Source: Aurelia coerulea (taxonomy: Eukaryota > Cnidaria > Scyphozoa > Semaeostomeae > Ulmaridae). Taken from it: a stretch of 64,000 nt of DNA. The notes beneath the pieces were generated by a model, which saw only the letters and a list, made by a program, of their open reading frames with translations, was not told the origin of the DNA and did no database searches. Positions within the stretch are counted from its first letter, which is position 1. Every line of letters begins with the position of its first letter. The DNA is taken from positions 13,474,501 through 13,538,500 of the forward strand of contig CM076952.1 of the NCBI GenBank assembly GCA_039566865.1, in the 5' to 3' direction. The translations under genes were made by a program, and so were the position numbers. Positions 33,671-45,558 of this stretch are shown here, piece by piece.

Positions 33671-34955
33671 CTGAAGAAACGGAGGTTTCTTCAAAAAAGA
33701 AATGTTGAGACCACCTTCTTGTGATTAGTAGGAAATGCCCTTTCCACGTTCCTTATTGATTGGGAAATATTCTTTTCAATTTTTTTTTTTTCATTTTCAA
33801 AGTTTTTCAGTTGGTTTCAATGTCTACTGAATCCCTTATGCACGCTTTGCTAAGACAGATACACGTAGACTACCAGAAAAATGTCTCGATAAGCAAATTG
33901 CCTCGTCTGGAATTGAACAATATTAGTGTACACGCCAATTATGGAAATGAATGTATATAAGGTAAATGCGAACAAGTCTTTCATACATAGTGTACATAGC
34001 AAACGTTTTACGTTTTACGTTTTACATAGCCAAATTAGATTACAATATTGTATTCAAGGAAAGGAAATATACATGTGGAAAGTTCAAAGGGTTTTTGAGA
34101 CCACACATTCTAAATTTCAAGACCACATTTCACATCTTCAAGACGACAAAGTGTGGACAAGACCACACTAAAATAGGCACTGATTGTTAGGCATTGTTTC
34201 GTTTACATTTCCGGTGTATCACTGTTTAAAGTGGCCTAAACCAAACATTTCAAGTTTTCATTTATCTAGTTTTAGTCATGCGATTTCAATGAAATTTGTT
34301 TTGAATTAAACTTCAATGTCTTAGAAATTGAACAACGTACATTAAAATCGAAAACTTTCGCAAAAAAAACTTTCTGACGCTTTTTTAAGAATTTCGGACA
34401 AAAAACTTTTGGATAAAAAAATGTTTGCATTAAAACTATAGTTGTAAGTTTTATGTTATTTAAAATAGATGCATCAGAAGCATTCTAAAAGCAGTCTCCA
34501 AGATTGAAGACGAAAAAAAGAGAAATGTAGAAACTCATTTTGGAAGCAGGATCACCGATGACAGTACATCATTTTTAACGGTAGCATGGGGAGATTTTTT
34601 CTATTTTCAAAGAATTTAAAACTTTCGAACAATTGCACTTTCAGACAAAAAATTGTCCGAAAGTTTGATCGTCCGAGAAATTGGTCACATGAGACGCATT
34701 GTGCAACAGCAGGTCCTTTTACTTTGTAAGGGGTGATATTGATCTTTATGGGTCACATGATACATAGCAAAGCAGCTCTATTTTTCGTTCGCTCAGCACC
34801 TTGTGGCTTGAAATTGATTTTGTGGCTTGAAAATTGATTTGTCAGAAATCCTGACAGAACATTACAAGAATTTTGTCGTGATTGGTACCAGAAAATTCAC
34901 AATAAAAATATACCCGTTCCTAGAATTTTCTGATCAGAAACTATCCTCAAATTGG
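33671..34955. other. No gene recognised
   Basis: AT-rich. A short ACGTTTT triplication lies near 34004. No supported gene. Confidence 0.45.
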
Positions 34956-34959
34956 GAAG

Positions 34960-35245
34960 TCACTAATTCAAGATTCGAGATTGAAAATTTGGAACTCAAG
35001 ATTCGCACTAATTGAAGATCCGGAGTTCACGATTCACACTAATTTTTAGCCAGTGAATAGGCTAAAAGATACAAAAATTAAAGAAAAATTCTTACCCTGT
35101 GGACAGGCTTACCCTGTGAAGAAGGCTTGTTTTTTATTCCATTTCCTTATTTTTCAACCTGTCGACAGGTTAATTAATTTTAGTTCCGGAATTCAAGATT
35201 CGCACTAACTGTAGATCTGGAATTCGAGATTCACAATAAATCGGG
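34960..35245. repeat. Degenerate ~32-bp minisatellite (GGAATTCAAGATTCRCACTAA type)
   Basis: Units such as GAATTCAAGATTCGCACTAA, GAGTTCACGATTCACACTAA and GAATTCGAGATTCACAATAA recur with about 30-33 bp spacing at each end of this stretch. A non-repeat segment lies between. The same units occur in reverse at 56455-56552 and 57132-57200. Confidence 0.6.
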
Positions 35246-35253
35246 CGTTTTAA

Positions 35254-36124
35254 TCCTAATCCATATGGGCTTTTTTCGAGCTACCATTTATGGGAGGGGT
35301 GCTTTCCACCCCCCTCTGAAAACTGCTTTAGACTCATTCGAATTCAATACAACTTTGCACAGTTATAGAACAGGTAATTTTTAGCTCGTAGCGTAATTTG
35401 GGTGTGGCTGCCACACCTTGTGACGTCACAGTGACGTCACAAAGCTGAAAATCTGTGAAAATCAGGCTTCCAAGTTGAATTCAAGTTTAATGAAGATTTT
35501 GCATGAACTTTATGCAGTTTTTGGTTCAGTTTGTCAAAATATTTGGTGATAAAATATTATTTTATTAAAAATAACGATTTTGGAGTGATTTTTGGCAGAA
35601 ATTAGCCGATTCATATGACGTCATTTGTGCGATTAATTTATTCTATGTAAAAAGAGACCAAAAGAACCTGACAAATGGTGATTATCTATAACAAATGTAT
35701 CCTTAGAGTGTTTTTCATTGAACAAACTCGAAAAACTTGAAAAAATTGCTAATTAGTCCAAAATGGCGGCCAAAATGACGTCATTATCAAAAAATGCTGA
35801 CATCATCAAATTCAGAAATTCCGGTATCAAATTGAAGCCCTTTGTTTGCTGATTCATTTGCTGTATAATACTTCATAATTCAATCAAATAATTCCATTGA
35901 AATCATTGAAAACAATGATTTTGCTGCTACCTCCTTCCAAATATGGGCATATCACGTGACCTGTGAGTCCTATTGTTCAAAAATTTTTCCACCAAAATGT
36001 GGTTAATAGATAATTAGTAAAATTCAGGGAGGCTGGGGGACATAGCAAATGTCGTTTAAAAACGCGGCAAATAAAACCTTGAGGGGGGTGGAATCCACCC
36101 CCCCCCCCCCCATGCGGATTAGGG
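35254..36124. mobile_element. 871-bp TTAA-type MITE (piggyBac-like ends)
   Basis: TTAA at 35250-35253 and 36125-36128. Ends TCCTAATCCATATGGG and the complement of CCCTAATCCGCATGGG. The interior includes TGACGTCA words and CCAAATATGGGCAT. piggyBac elements use TTAA and have CCC-type ends; the interior has no transposase. Confidence 0.75.
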
Positions 36125-36179
36125 TTAAGAAACTCGCTCATAGCTCCGTAAATAGAAGACTAAGAAATATACAAAAAAT

Positions 36180-36296
36180 ACTGGCATCTAATTGAGGATC
36201 TGTAAAGATTAACTCATCATAAATCTTCACAATCGGTATACGATTTGTCCTGGCCTGTCAAAAGTGCATAGTTTATTTTGGCGCACCCGGTATAAA
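36180..36296. mobile_element. Right-end fragment of the 31322-type MITE
   Basis: CCTGGCCTGTCAAAAGTGCA through GTTTATTTTGGCGCACCCGG, followed by TATA, matches the right end of the element at 31322-32117. The left part is missing. Confidence 0.65.
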
Positions 36297-36315
36297 ACCA
36301 TATTTACAAAAACCT

Positions 36316-36350
36316 TAGCCTGCGTGCAGACTCAACTTGCACGCAGGCTA
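36316..36350. repeat. Perfect 13-bp hairpin
   Basis: TAGCCTGCGTGCA (36316-36328) and its exact complement (36338-36350) with a 9-nt loop. Probably a tiny foldback remnant. Confidence 0.5.
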
Positions 36351-36808
36351 CAAAAACCTATGTACACTAATGTCAAAAAGTTACAATCAAAACGAAAGAA
36401 AAAAGTGTCTGTTTCTAAATAGTTTCTTGAAACTATACAGAGAGGTTGCCTGCTTTGATTCGGCTAACTGGCTATTTCATTGTTTTGCACCTCCATAAGA
36501 AAAACATTCCTGGCCATTTGTAAACATTTTTATCAGTGACTTCAAGTCAGTCCCCGTATTACGAGCAGAGCGAACTTCGGGTGAAGAGGTCACACAGCTT
36601 TTGTGGAGCCAGCTCATTCAGGGACTTTAAGACCATTGTCTTTGATTCACGAGTAACCAGTTCGTGAACGGCCTTCCGTCCCAGCCCTTCAATAAGAGCC
36701 TGCTTGGGGCATCGAAGCTGCTAGTCGTTATTATCCAAGCAGCACACTTTTGAAGGTTTTGCAACTGATTAATTTCGGTTGAACCAGCGCAGCCCCAAAC
36801 AGAACAGC

Positions 36809-37855
36809 CAGGCCCGTAGCACCTATTGGGGCCGGTCGGGCCCGGGCCCCCCCAATAATTTCCAGAAGTTGATTTTTTTATTCTTCATAAAAACATAGAA
36901 AACTGATCATCAGTGACAGGCCCTTGGCACTGAAGCGAGTCAAGACCTATCTAAGTTCAACAACAGCAAACTACCGCCTCAACCACCTGATGGTGAAACA
37001 TGTGCGCAACGACAGAGTTGATAGATTCAACCTTGTCAGCATCGTAAACGAATTTTTCATAGATTCAAACGCAAGGAAATTTAACTTTGGAAAGCTCCAC
37101 TCTTTTCACATCAGAAGCACTTCGTCAAGAGAGGCGAAAAGTACCCAGACTTCAAGAGTCAATAATCATATCTAAACTAACGAGCAGTGGCGTGTGGTCC
37201 TCGAGATCCTCGAAAACCGAAGAGAAAAAAGCTGGGTATAGCTGGGAAAGAATTTTCCAAGAAATGTCAAATCTTCCATTTTAGCATTGGCAAATATGGA
37301 ATCAGGGGATGCATTCTAAGCCAAAGTAAAGGATGTTTCTTCAAAAATTTTACTCATGCTTCAACTCATAAGAGAACTCGCTATCAAAGATTCCTTGTCG
37401 CTAATGGCAAGCATGATATTGGGAGATGCATTCTAAGCCAAAGTAAAGGGCGTGGCCCCAAAAATTTTCCTGGGGGCTTCCCCCAGACCCCCTCCTTTCA
37501 ATTCCGTCCATTTAATTTACTCTGGCCATGCCATAGCTTTCGTAGGACGCCATGAAAATTGTGTGATGACTTGTAAATCAAATATCAAGTAAATCTTACG
37601 CAATGCTCTCGACAAAGTATTCTTATCCTATCGTAGTTTGATGAAATATATTTGGATTCGTAAATTTCCTATTTTTCTTCAGGACCTTCGATCATAAAAT
37701 GCCCTTTCAGCAATGCACAGAAGGGCGTTGCCAAATGAAAAGAGGGTATTGACCGAGCAATTCTTCCGGGGGGTTCGCCCCCGGACCCCCGGAAGCTTTA
37801 TCCCTTCGGTTTGAATTAGGGCCCCCCCAATCTGAAAAACGCTCCTACGGGCCTG
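36809..37855. mobile_element. 1.05-kb TIR element with 7-bp TSD in a LINE
   Basis: Ends CAGGCCCGTAG on both sides in inverse orientation. GAACAGC is duplicated (36802-36808, 37856-37862). The homologous LINE at 15183 carries this site once, supporting the insertion. hAT elements normally give 8 bp, so 7 bp is unusual. A degenerate hAT MITE related to 33271 lies inside. Confidence 0.8.
37185..37540. mobile_element. hAT MITE relative nested in the 36809 element
   Basis: Starts CAGTGGCGTGTGG. It contains the inverse of the 33271 interior: ATTCTAAGCCAAAGTAAAGG occurs at 37313 and 37430, followed by GGGGCTTCCCCCAGACCCC. The right end TGGCCATGCCA is decayed and no TSD is seen. Confidence 0.6.
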
Positions 37856-38262
37856 GAACAGCAGTATCAAAAAGTGGGGCAGTATCAAAACTACCTCTAT
37901 AGAAAGTTTGCAAAGTTTTTTTGGAAGAAAAGACGTGGCATGTTTTAAAAATCCAACTGCCAGGGAGACCTTGGCAGAAACTGCCTTGATCTGTTCTTTT
38001 CCATCCAAAGAGCAGTCAGTTTGCAAACCGAGGTATTTTGTCTTTTTGACTAGCTCGAGCTCGTACTTTCAGTTCCAAGTCTTCATTTTGACCCTTGAGA
38101 ATGCTGTGTTTACCCAATGGTTGACCCTTGAGAATGGTTGATTTACCCAATTTCTCAATTTTTACAAATACATTACACATATTTTTCGTTTCTTGTATCA
38201 TATTACTTGAAGGTACTTGAGTTAAATATCTAAACGTTGCAAAGACTTAAAGAACCCTTGTT

Positions 38263-38400
38263 TTGAGGGCCCAACTAGTGAACATCAAGACTGTTCCCGA
38301 GAGCCAAACATTTGAAACAGGTTTTAGTGACTTTCATCATCTCGTTTACACTGTTCTCAAGACTACATCCATTAAATTACCCCCTAAAATGATTAGTGAA
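38263..38400 (+). pseudogene. LINE endonuclease fragment
   Basis: ESQTFETGFSDFHHLVYTVL and SIKLPPKMI resemble the end of a LINE endonuclease; SDF is at the usual SDH-type position. It is related to the family at 52.5-53.0 kb (VETGLSDFHSMIVTV). A further piece near 38600 (GVILGPTIF) may be a decayed RT motif. Confidence 0.55.
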
Positions 38401-38668
38401 ACAAAAATTCCCGTTTTTGGCCCACTTCTTTGGGCCCTCATAGTTCAACTCATTGTATCATTATACCCCCTTATTGTTTTTGTCAAGCACCAAACAGTCC
38501 TTCCAGTGCAATTGAGAAACATAGTCACTCAACCTTAGATTGACCTTCTGTTTGAACATTCTCTACGTATTAGATAGACCTTGCTATACCATTTATAGAG
38601 GGGTCATCCTTGGGCCCACTATTTTCCAACACTGGCAGAAAGTGTTGTGGCGCAGTTGTGTAATCCTC

Positions 38669-38922
38669 CAGGGATGGCGCCAGTGGGAGGGCAAGGGAGG
38701 CCACCAAAATTTCGTTGAGCCCCACCCCCATCGGCACTTAAATTGTTGACAATGACTACACACTGTCGGCATTTTCATAACCTGCACTTCCTGATTTCTT
38801 TGCTGCATTGTCATCTCAGTGAACTTGAATTGAGCTTGTTCATAAAAATGTTCTCGCTTCGCTCACTGTCGGCACCCTGACATTGTTTGCCCCCTAGCAT
38901 TTCTTCCCTGGTCCCATCTCTG
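38669..38922. mobile_element. 254-bp hAT MITE
   Basis: 8-bp TSD TAATCCTC exact on both sides (38661-38668, 38923-38930). Ends CAGGGATGG and the complement of CAGAGATGG. Confidence 0.8.
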
Positions 38923-39035
38923 TAATCCTCTGACTTTGTAGCCAGACCATTTAGGCAGACAAGGCTCGATCTCACGTAGGGCCCCACCACTTGAACGTCG
39001 TGACAAGGGGTCGCGTATTCGATTAGATCTTCTTT

Positions 39036-40190
39036 GTGGGGTATAAGTTCGAAAGACTTGATCGTAATAGAAATGGAGGTGGCGTAGCCTTTTATATCAG
39101 GGATACTTTTAAGTATGATGTTCGCAAAGATATTCCTTCATCATCGTTGGAGCTAATTTGTGCGGAAATCACTCCACCCCAATCTAGCGATTTCTGCATA
39201 CTCTCGTAGTACAGACCACCGGGCAGCCCAGTAGACACTTTCGATAAAATGGAGCAAGTTCTACGATTCCTCGAATCAGAGGGAAAGGAGATTATCTTAT
39301 TGGGAGATACAAATTGCGACCTCCTCAGTTCTGAAGACTCGTCTGACTCTTCAGAGCCTCAGGTTCCAAATCATGTAAAACGTATTAATGATGTCTATCA
39401 ATCTTTTAGACTTGAGCAAGTAATTAAAGAACCCACACGAGAAACAATAGAGACTGCCACCCTCCTCGATCACGTTGCCGTGAGCAATATCTATAATATT
39501 GTTGAGTCTGGTGTATATAGGGTAGCTCTTAGTGATCACTACCTTGTGTACGCTGTCAGAAAATTCCGCGGTGGGGTTAAAAAACAGCATAAAGTAATAA
39601 AAACGCGGCAAATGAAAAATTTTGATAAGGAGCTCTTTTTGTCAGATGTTGCCTCTGTTGATTGGCAGTCACTGCTTCATTGTTCCCCTGATATCAATGT
39701 TATCGTGGAGGAATGGACCAGTATGTTTGCGATGATTATACAGAAGCACGCCCCTATTCTTGAAAGACGCGTCTCCGAGCGATATAGCCCGTGGCTTACC
39801 TCTGAGTTGAAACGTACGTGTAGATCGAGAGATAAACTAAAGACTGCAGCCGTCAAGAAAAAATCAGAGGCTCTCATGGCAGCCTACAAACAACTTAGAA
39901 ACAAAGTGAATAATACCTGTAAAACACTAAAAAGAGAATATTATACTGACAAGATTAAAGCATCCGAAGGAAACTTGAAAGAAGCATGGGCAACTATTAA
40001 CAAGGTAGTTAATAAACGATCTAAATCGACAATGATTAGCTGCTTGTCTGATGGTGACGAGCGCATCGCAAATCCCCAAGACATAGCGAACAAGATGAAT
40101 AATTTCTTTTGCAATGTTGGTGATCAACTAAGTCAGGAAATCCCAAATACCAAGAACTCCCTCCTAGAAGGAGAAGTTACTGTAAATCCT
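39036..40190 (+). pseudogene. LINE ORF2 endonuclease and linker, interrupted
   Basis: Begins within the endonuclease (YKFERLDRNRNGGGVAFYI). An in-frame TAG at 39207-39209 precedes YRPPGSPVDTF. It continues with GDTNCDLL, LSDHYLVYAV and the linker VSERYSPWLTSEL. It stops being LINE sequence at VTVNP (40190), where the Mutator-like element begins. With the stop and the insertion it cannot make a whole ORF2. Confidence 0.85.
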
Positions 40191-43100
40191 AGCATAGCCG
40201 TCAAATCTTTTCTTTTGTCCAAAGCTCCCGTGGGGTTCTGACTCACGCTCTGATCAGATCGCATTTTCTCCTATGATTGACCAATCAGGTGCCGTCGTTG
40301 TGTGTACTTCCGCGTTTCGCAGCAAAACTTAGGCCATTTTGAGCCGTTTTGACCACTCTCCGGAAAAAATCATTGCACGATCGGATAAATCGAATTTTGT
40401 CAAAATTTTAATCGGAGAAGATTCTCCATGCTTTGGACCATAAGTGTTTTCGATATGGCTTTGCGATCACTAAAAATAGCAGAATTGTGGCATTTTTAAG
40501 CTCAATGCAGTCATTCATCGGTTACAGACTCTATGGTTAGCAAAAAGAAGAGTAGAAAACTGAAAACCTGAAGAAGAACTAGTGCATACACATACCTCAG
40601 ATGATTTAATAACAAACATCCACTTTTTCTGCTGTGATCTACAGCGAGTTTCACGAGCAAATAACACAGTCAACAAAAATGGGCGCGAGAACTTGAATGA
40701 TCAGCTACATGCAATCGTCGAGTGAGAACAACATCCGATTCCAATGAGCAGAAATATCTGGAAATATGAATAAATCAACGGTGAATAACGAATACATGAA
40801 CTTGCCATGCTGAAGATTACGGGAGTAGCTGTACGTCCACTCTGGCCAAGAAAGAACAATTTCGTGATGTCTTTTTCAATAGTGCCACCATTCCTTTATC
40901 CAACTGCGGCTATCGTTGCCAGATGGAAACCGGCAATAACATTACCAAAACGATGTACGAATTGATCGGTCACATCCCATCTTTTATTGCAAGAAAAATG
41001 TCTATCGTCTTATGGTCTAGCAGCTTCATGAAACAAACTGAAATGCTAGGTTTAATGTTCTTACGAATACGAATAACAAAAAGAAATGTACATCTTATTT
41101 TCATAACGAGTAAAATAGATTGATCTTTTCAACATTTTGAAATATTATTTATAGAAACTCCTCATGTCAATTTCACATTTTAGGCGGATATCATAAAAAA
41201 TATTTTATATTTTGAAAGTCCTTCATTAGAAAATCCCCCCCCCCCCCCCCGTCACAGTCAAGCAGCACAGTGGCATCAATGCAAAGTTGGGCATTTTACA
41301 AACTCATTGCCCATTCATGGAAGAACAACCCTTTTTTTGGTAAGATTCTACAACTTTCATCCAAAATAGAAAGCTCCTCAAAGTTCTCATTTTCTGAGTA
41401 CAAAATGTTTCGTAAGAGTTTCTTAAAAGTTCTCAAATTTCTATCGGTGGTGTAGGATCTCTGGGATCTCCTGTGCCTTCGATAAAAATTGCGCGGCAAA
41501 TTTTGAAATCATGCCACAGTGTAGATCACATACGACATCTCATGTAAGAAGTTACCAAACGAAAAGTGAAATTAATTTGTTTCAGTTTCCAAAAAAGTTA
41601 TATTTACTTTAGGCTTGATTCTAATAGAAAGGTTTCTTCTAAGGTTCCCAAATTTTCAAAATTTCAACTGACAGTTTGTCGACGTTCATTCAGAACCACA
41701 TTTTGAACCAATGAATTGTTAAAAAACGAAATAATAACATAAAATATTACTTTTTAGCAATAGTTGAGTTGGTAATGCAATTTCATACAAAACATTTTTT
41801 GCAACTGATAACTTACTTTGAAAAAGTTCCTTAAATTTGAAATGACCTTTCATCGCTTCTAATAGAGTTTCTTAATTTATCGAAGAGGCAGCAACGGTTT
41901 CCTTCAAGCAGTTTCCTGCAGAAAAATTGTATGCAGTTTTCATTGATAGAGGCCCGCTATCAAAGGAAACTTTTTAAGAAACTGAACTCTCAGGTCACCT
42001 AGAATATGAAATCTTGGATACTGGAACAAATTAATTTCACTTTTCATTTGGTAATTTCTTACATGAGACTTCGTACATGATCTACACTGTGGCATGATTT
42101 CTTAATTTGCCGCACAATTTTATCGAAGGCACAGGAGATCCCAGAGATCTTACACCACCGATAGAAATTTGAGGGAACTTTTAAGAAACTTTTACGAAAC
42201 ATTTTGTGCTCAGAAAATGAGAATTTTGAGGAGCTTTCTTTATTGGATCAAAGTTGCAGGGTCTTACAAAAAGAGGGTTGTTCTTCCATGAATGGGCAAT
42301 GAGTTTGCAAACTGCCCAACTTTGCTTTGATGCTACTGTGTTGCTTGACTGTGAAGGGGTGATTTTCTAACGAAGGACTTCTAAAAGATAAAATATTTTT
42401 ATGATGTCCGCCCAAAATGTGAAATTGACATGAGGAGTTTCTATAAATAATATTTCAAATGTCGAAAAGATCAATCTATTTTACTCGTTATGAAAATAAG
42501 ATGTACATTTCTTCTTGTTATTCGTATTCGTAAGAACACTAAACCTAGCATTTCAGTTTGTTTCATGAAGCTGCTAGACCATAAGACGATAGACATTTTT
42601 CTTGCAATAAAAGATGGGATGTGACCGATCAATTCGTACATCGTTTTGGTAATGTTATTGCCGGTTTCCATCTGGCAACGATAGCCGCAGTTGGATAAAG
42701 GAATGGTGGCACTATCGAAAAAGACATCACGAAATTGTTCTTTCTTGGCCAGAGTGGACGTACAGCTACTCCCGTAATCTTCAGCATGGCAAGTTCATGT
42801 ATTCGTTATTCACCGTTGATTTATTCATATTTCCAGATATTTCTGCTCATTGGAATCGGATGTTGTTCTCACTCGACGATAGCATGTAGCTGATCATTCA
42901 AGTTCTCGCGCCCATTTTTGTTGACTGTGTTATTTGCTCGTGAAACTCGCTGTAGATCACAGCAGAAAAAGTGGATGTTTGTTATTAAATCATCTGAGGT
43001 ATGTGTATGCACTAGTTCTTCTTCAGGTTTTCAGTTTTCTACTCTTCTTTTTGCTAACCATAGAGTCTGTAACCGATGAATGACTGCATTGAGCTTAAAA

Positions 43101-43403
43101 ATGCCACAATTCTGCTATTTTTAGTGATCGCAAAGCCATACCGAAAACACTTATGGTCCAAAGCATGGAGAATCTTCTCCGATTAAAATTTTGACAAAAT
43201 TCGATTTATCCGATCGTGCAATGATTTTTTCCGGAGAGTGGTCAAAACGGCTGAAAATGGCCTAAGTTTTGCTGCGAAACGCGGAAGTAGACACAACGAC
43301 GGCACCTGATTGGTCAATCATAGGAGAAAATGCGATCTGATCAGAGCGTGAGTCAGAACCCCACGGGAGCTTTGGACAAAAGAAAAGATTTGACGGCTAT
43401 GCT
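40191..43403. mobile_element. Mutator-like foldback element, ~1.39-kb inverted arms
   Basis: 9-bp TSD GTAAATCCT exact (40182-40190, 43404-43412). The left arm starts AGCATAGCCGTCAAATC. The two arms (about 40191-41590 and 42010-43403) are near-identical inverted copies; a 66-codon frame is present in both (40923 plus, 42471 minus) with two residue differences. The unpaired centre is about 420 bp. A run of 17 C's near 41237 is replaced by AAGGGG-type sequence in the other arm. Long TIRs and 9-bp TSDs fit Mutator-like elements. No transposase is seen. Confidence 0.9.
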
Positions 43404-44977
43404 GTAAATCCTGAAAAAGTGTCGTTTTCATTTTCTCCAATATCGCCGCAACAACTTGTCAAAGCAATGAGTAAGTTTAAGACCTCTAAAAGTTTTGGTC
43501 TCGACCTCATTTCCAGCTATTTTCTCAAAATTGGGATGCCGATCCTTGCCAGTCCTCTGAGCCAATTGTTCAATCTATCTATGTCTCAGGGGTTATTTCC
43601 CGACAGTTGGAAAATTGCACGGGTTGCACCTATTTATAAAGCTGGTCCAGCTGATGATCGGTCAAATTATCGACCCATCTCTGTTTTACCTGTTGTTTCT
43701 CGTCTATTCGAAAAACTTATATTTGACCAGATGTATTCTTTCCTTAACAATAACAAGCTTCTTTACTCGAAGCAGTCAGGCTTTAGAAGGTTGCACTCAG
43801 TTTTAACTTGCTTACTAAAGTGCACGAATGACTGGTATCTGAACATAGACAAAGGCAAATTCACATCAGTAACATTCATAGATCTAAAGAAGGCCTTTGA
43901 CACAGTTAATCATGAGATTCTTCTCAAGAAGCTTTCCCTGTATGGAATAAAAGATAAGGAATTACGCTGGTTTCATTCATACCTCTCGAACAGAAAACAA
44001 TGTTGTAAGGTAAATGGGCAGATCTCTGACTTGAGGACGTTACATGTGGCGTACCACAAGGTTCATGCTTAGGGCCTCTCCTCTTTTTACTCTACATCAA
44101 CGACCTACACCTATCACTAAATTACTCTGAGGTGAATATGTATGCAGATGACACTAGCATTTCGTCTTCATCAGATTCTATCCCCACCATAAACGAAAGT
44201 GTCAATTCTGACCTTCTTTGTTTAAAAACCTGGTTGGAATCAAATAAGTTATCTCTCAATGTCGCCAAAACACAAAATCTCCTCATAGGAGGTAGAAAGA
44301 AGTTGAAAGACATTGAAAACTCTGAAACACAAAAAGTGCAAATTGTTATTGGTGAAGAACCAGTTTCGGAGATTAAGCACACAAAATACCTGGGGATCGA
44401 AGTTGACCAATTTCTAAATTGGGATGATCATATTTCCGCTATAATTAAAAAGATCTCAAAAGGAATCGGAATGTTACGTTATGCGAAAAGATGTCTCCCT
44501 CTAACTACGATTCAGTCAATGTACAGAAGTCTTATTGAGCCATATTTCCGATCCTGTTGTTCCGTGTGGGGAGTCTGTAGTACCACTGCCTTAAACAAAC
44601 TACAGAAACTACAAAACCGTGCCGTGATGATAGCTACAAACAGCCCTTACGATGCGTCCTCACAACCACTTCTGAAGGAACTAGAATGGCAAACGGTCAG
44701 AGAACTTATTGACATGGAAACAGCCAGGATGGTGTACAGGTCAATTAATGAGGAAGCTCCCAATTACCTTGCAACTTTGTTCGAGAGGTTGTCGGATAAT
44801 AGTATTAGAGTGCTTCGAAATACAAATACAGACCTGAAGCTGCCTTTCCTAAAAACGTCCAGTGGTCAACGGTGCTTTGCTTATAGAGGAGCACGATTAT
44901 GGAATAGCCTTAACGCTGATGTCAAGACAGCGTCGACCTTAAATCGATTCAAAGCTGCATATAAAACCAGCCAGTAA
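43404..44977 (+). pseudogene. LINE reverse transcriptase, one frameshift
   Basis: The RT frame runs through NYRPISVLPVVSRLFEKL, motif A FIDLKKAFDTVNHEIL and SNRKQCCKVNG. A single missing G near 44038-44042 shifts the frame just before GVPQGSCLGPLLF. The second frame carries YADDTS, SLNVAKTQ, KYLGIEVDQF, CFAYRGARLWNSL and a stop at 44975-44977. Apart from the frameshift the domain is complete, so decay is recent or limited. Confidence 0.9.
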
Positions 44978-45075
44978 TCTTTTCGGTTGAACTCCTTATT
45001 TACATTCCAGTTTTATTTTCATCTTTATCGTTACTTGTAAATTTTGATTAGATATCTTTATTTTGTTATTATTTT

Positions 45076-45121
45076 ACAGGGCAATTTGGAAATCAGTATT
45101 TAACTGTATATTTAACCCTGT
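45076..45121 (+). other. LINE 3' stem-loop
   Basis: ACAGGG (45076-45081) pairs with CCCTGT (45116-45121), with an ATGAA-type tail following. Same position as GGAGGG/CCCTCC in the sister family. Confidence 0.65.
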
Positions 45122-45558
45122 TTAAAGAATTTAAAATGAAATGAATGAAAATGAATGTTTCTGCAATCCCAGTGCTTGGTTCTAAAAACCATAACTTCAC
45201 CTTCACCTTCTAACTACTCAGTTCTGCACTGCTCTAAATAACGAAATGGGGAGCACTAAACTCTCAGTTTTTGGATATTTTACTCAAAAGTCTGCAGTCC
45301 TCAAAAAATTTCCGAGGAATACTGATATCTCTCCAGAGCTCTGCAATGCTTGTTTCAGAAAATTTCGCACCATGAACCAAATCTTTTTCTCCAAATGCTG
45401 ATAATACAATGATAATGGTATTTCACACACGGAGAGCCCATTCGAGCGTGGGCAAGGGACCTTTCTTCTCAGGTCGCACAAAGATAGCTCTTTGAATCCT
45501 ACAGAATCCTTGGAGAAACTAGCACAGGGGCAATAAGCAATTGTAAATTTTTCTATAA

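Larger units (their letters stand above)
36420..38065 (-). pseudogene. LINE RT C-terminal fragment, split by a hAT-like insertion
   Basis: On the minus strand, 37863-38065 and 36420-36808 together resemble the CR1-like RT C-terminus of 14.8-15.4 kb: AVSAKVSLAVGFLKHAT before the break, CSVWGC and IEGLGRKAVHELV-type sequence after it. Frameshifts and stops are present. The break lies at GAACAGC, duplicated around the insertion 36809-37855. Near the upstream end a ~27-bp unit (TTGACCCTTGAGAATG) is repeated in tandem at about 38089-38145. Confidence 0.75.
39036..45158 (+). mobile_element. CR1/L2-like LINE split by a 3.2-kb Mutator-like foldback
   Basis: Endonuclease and linker sequence (39036-40190) continues in RT sequence at 43404 once the insertion and one 9-bp TSD are ignored. 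The 3' end has the stem-loop ACAGGG/CCCTGT (45076-45121) and an ATGAA-type tail to about 45158. The 5' end is truncated within the endonuclease. Confidence 0.9.

Noticed and set aside
40923..41123. Duplicated 66-codon gene
   Set aside because: It occurs in both arms of a foldback element, so identity follows from the inverted repeat, not coding selection.
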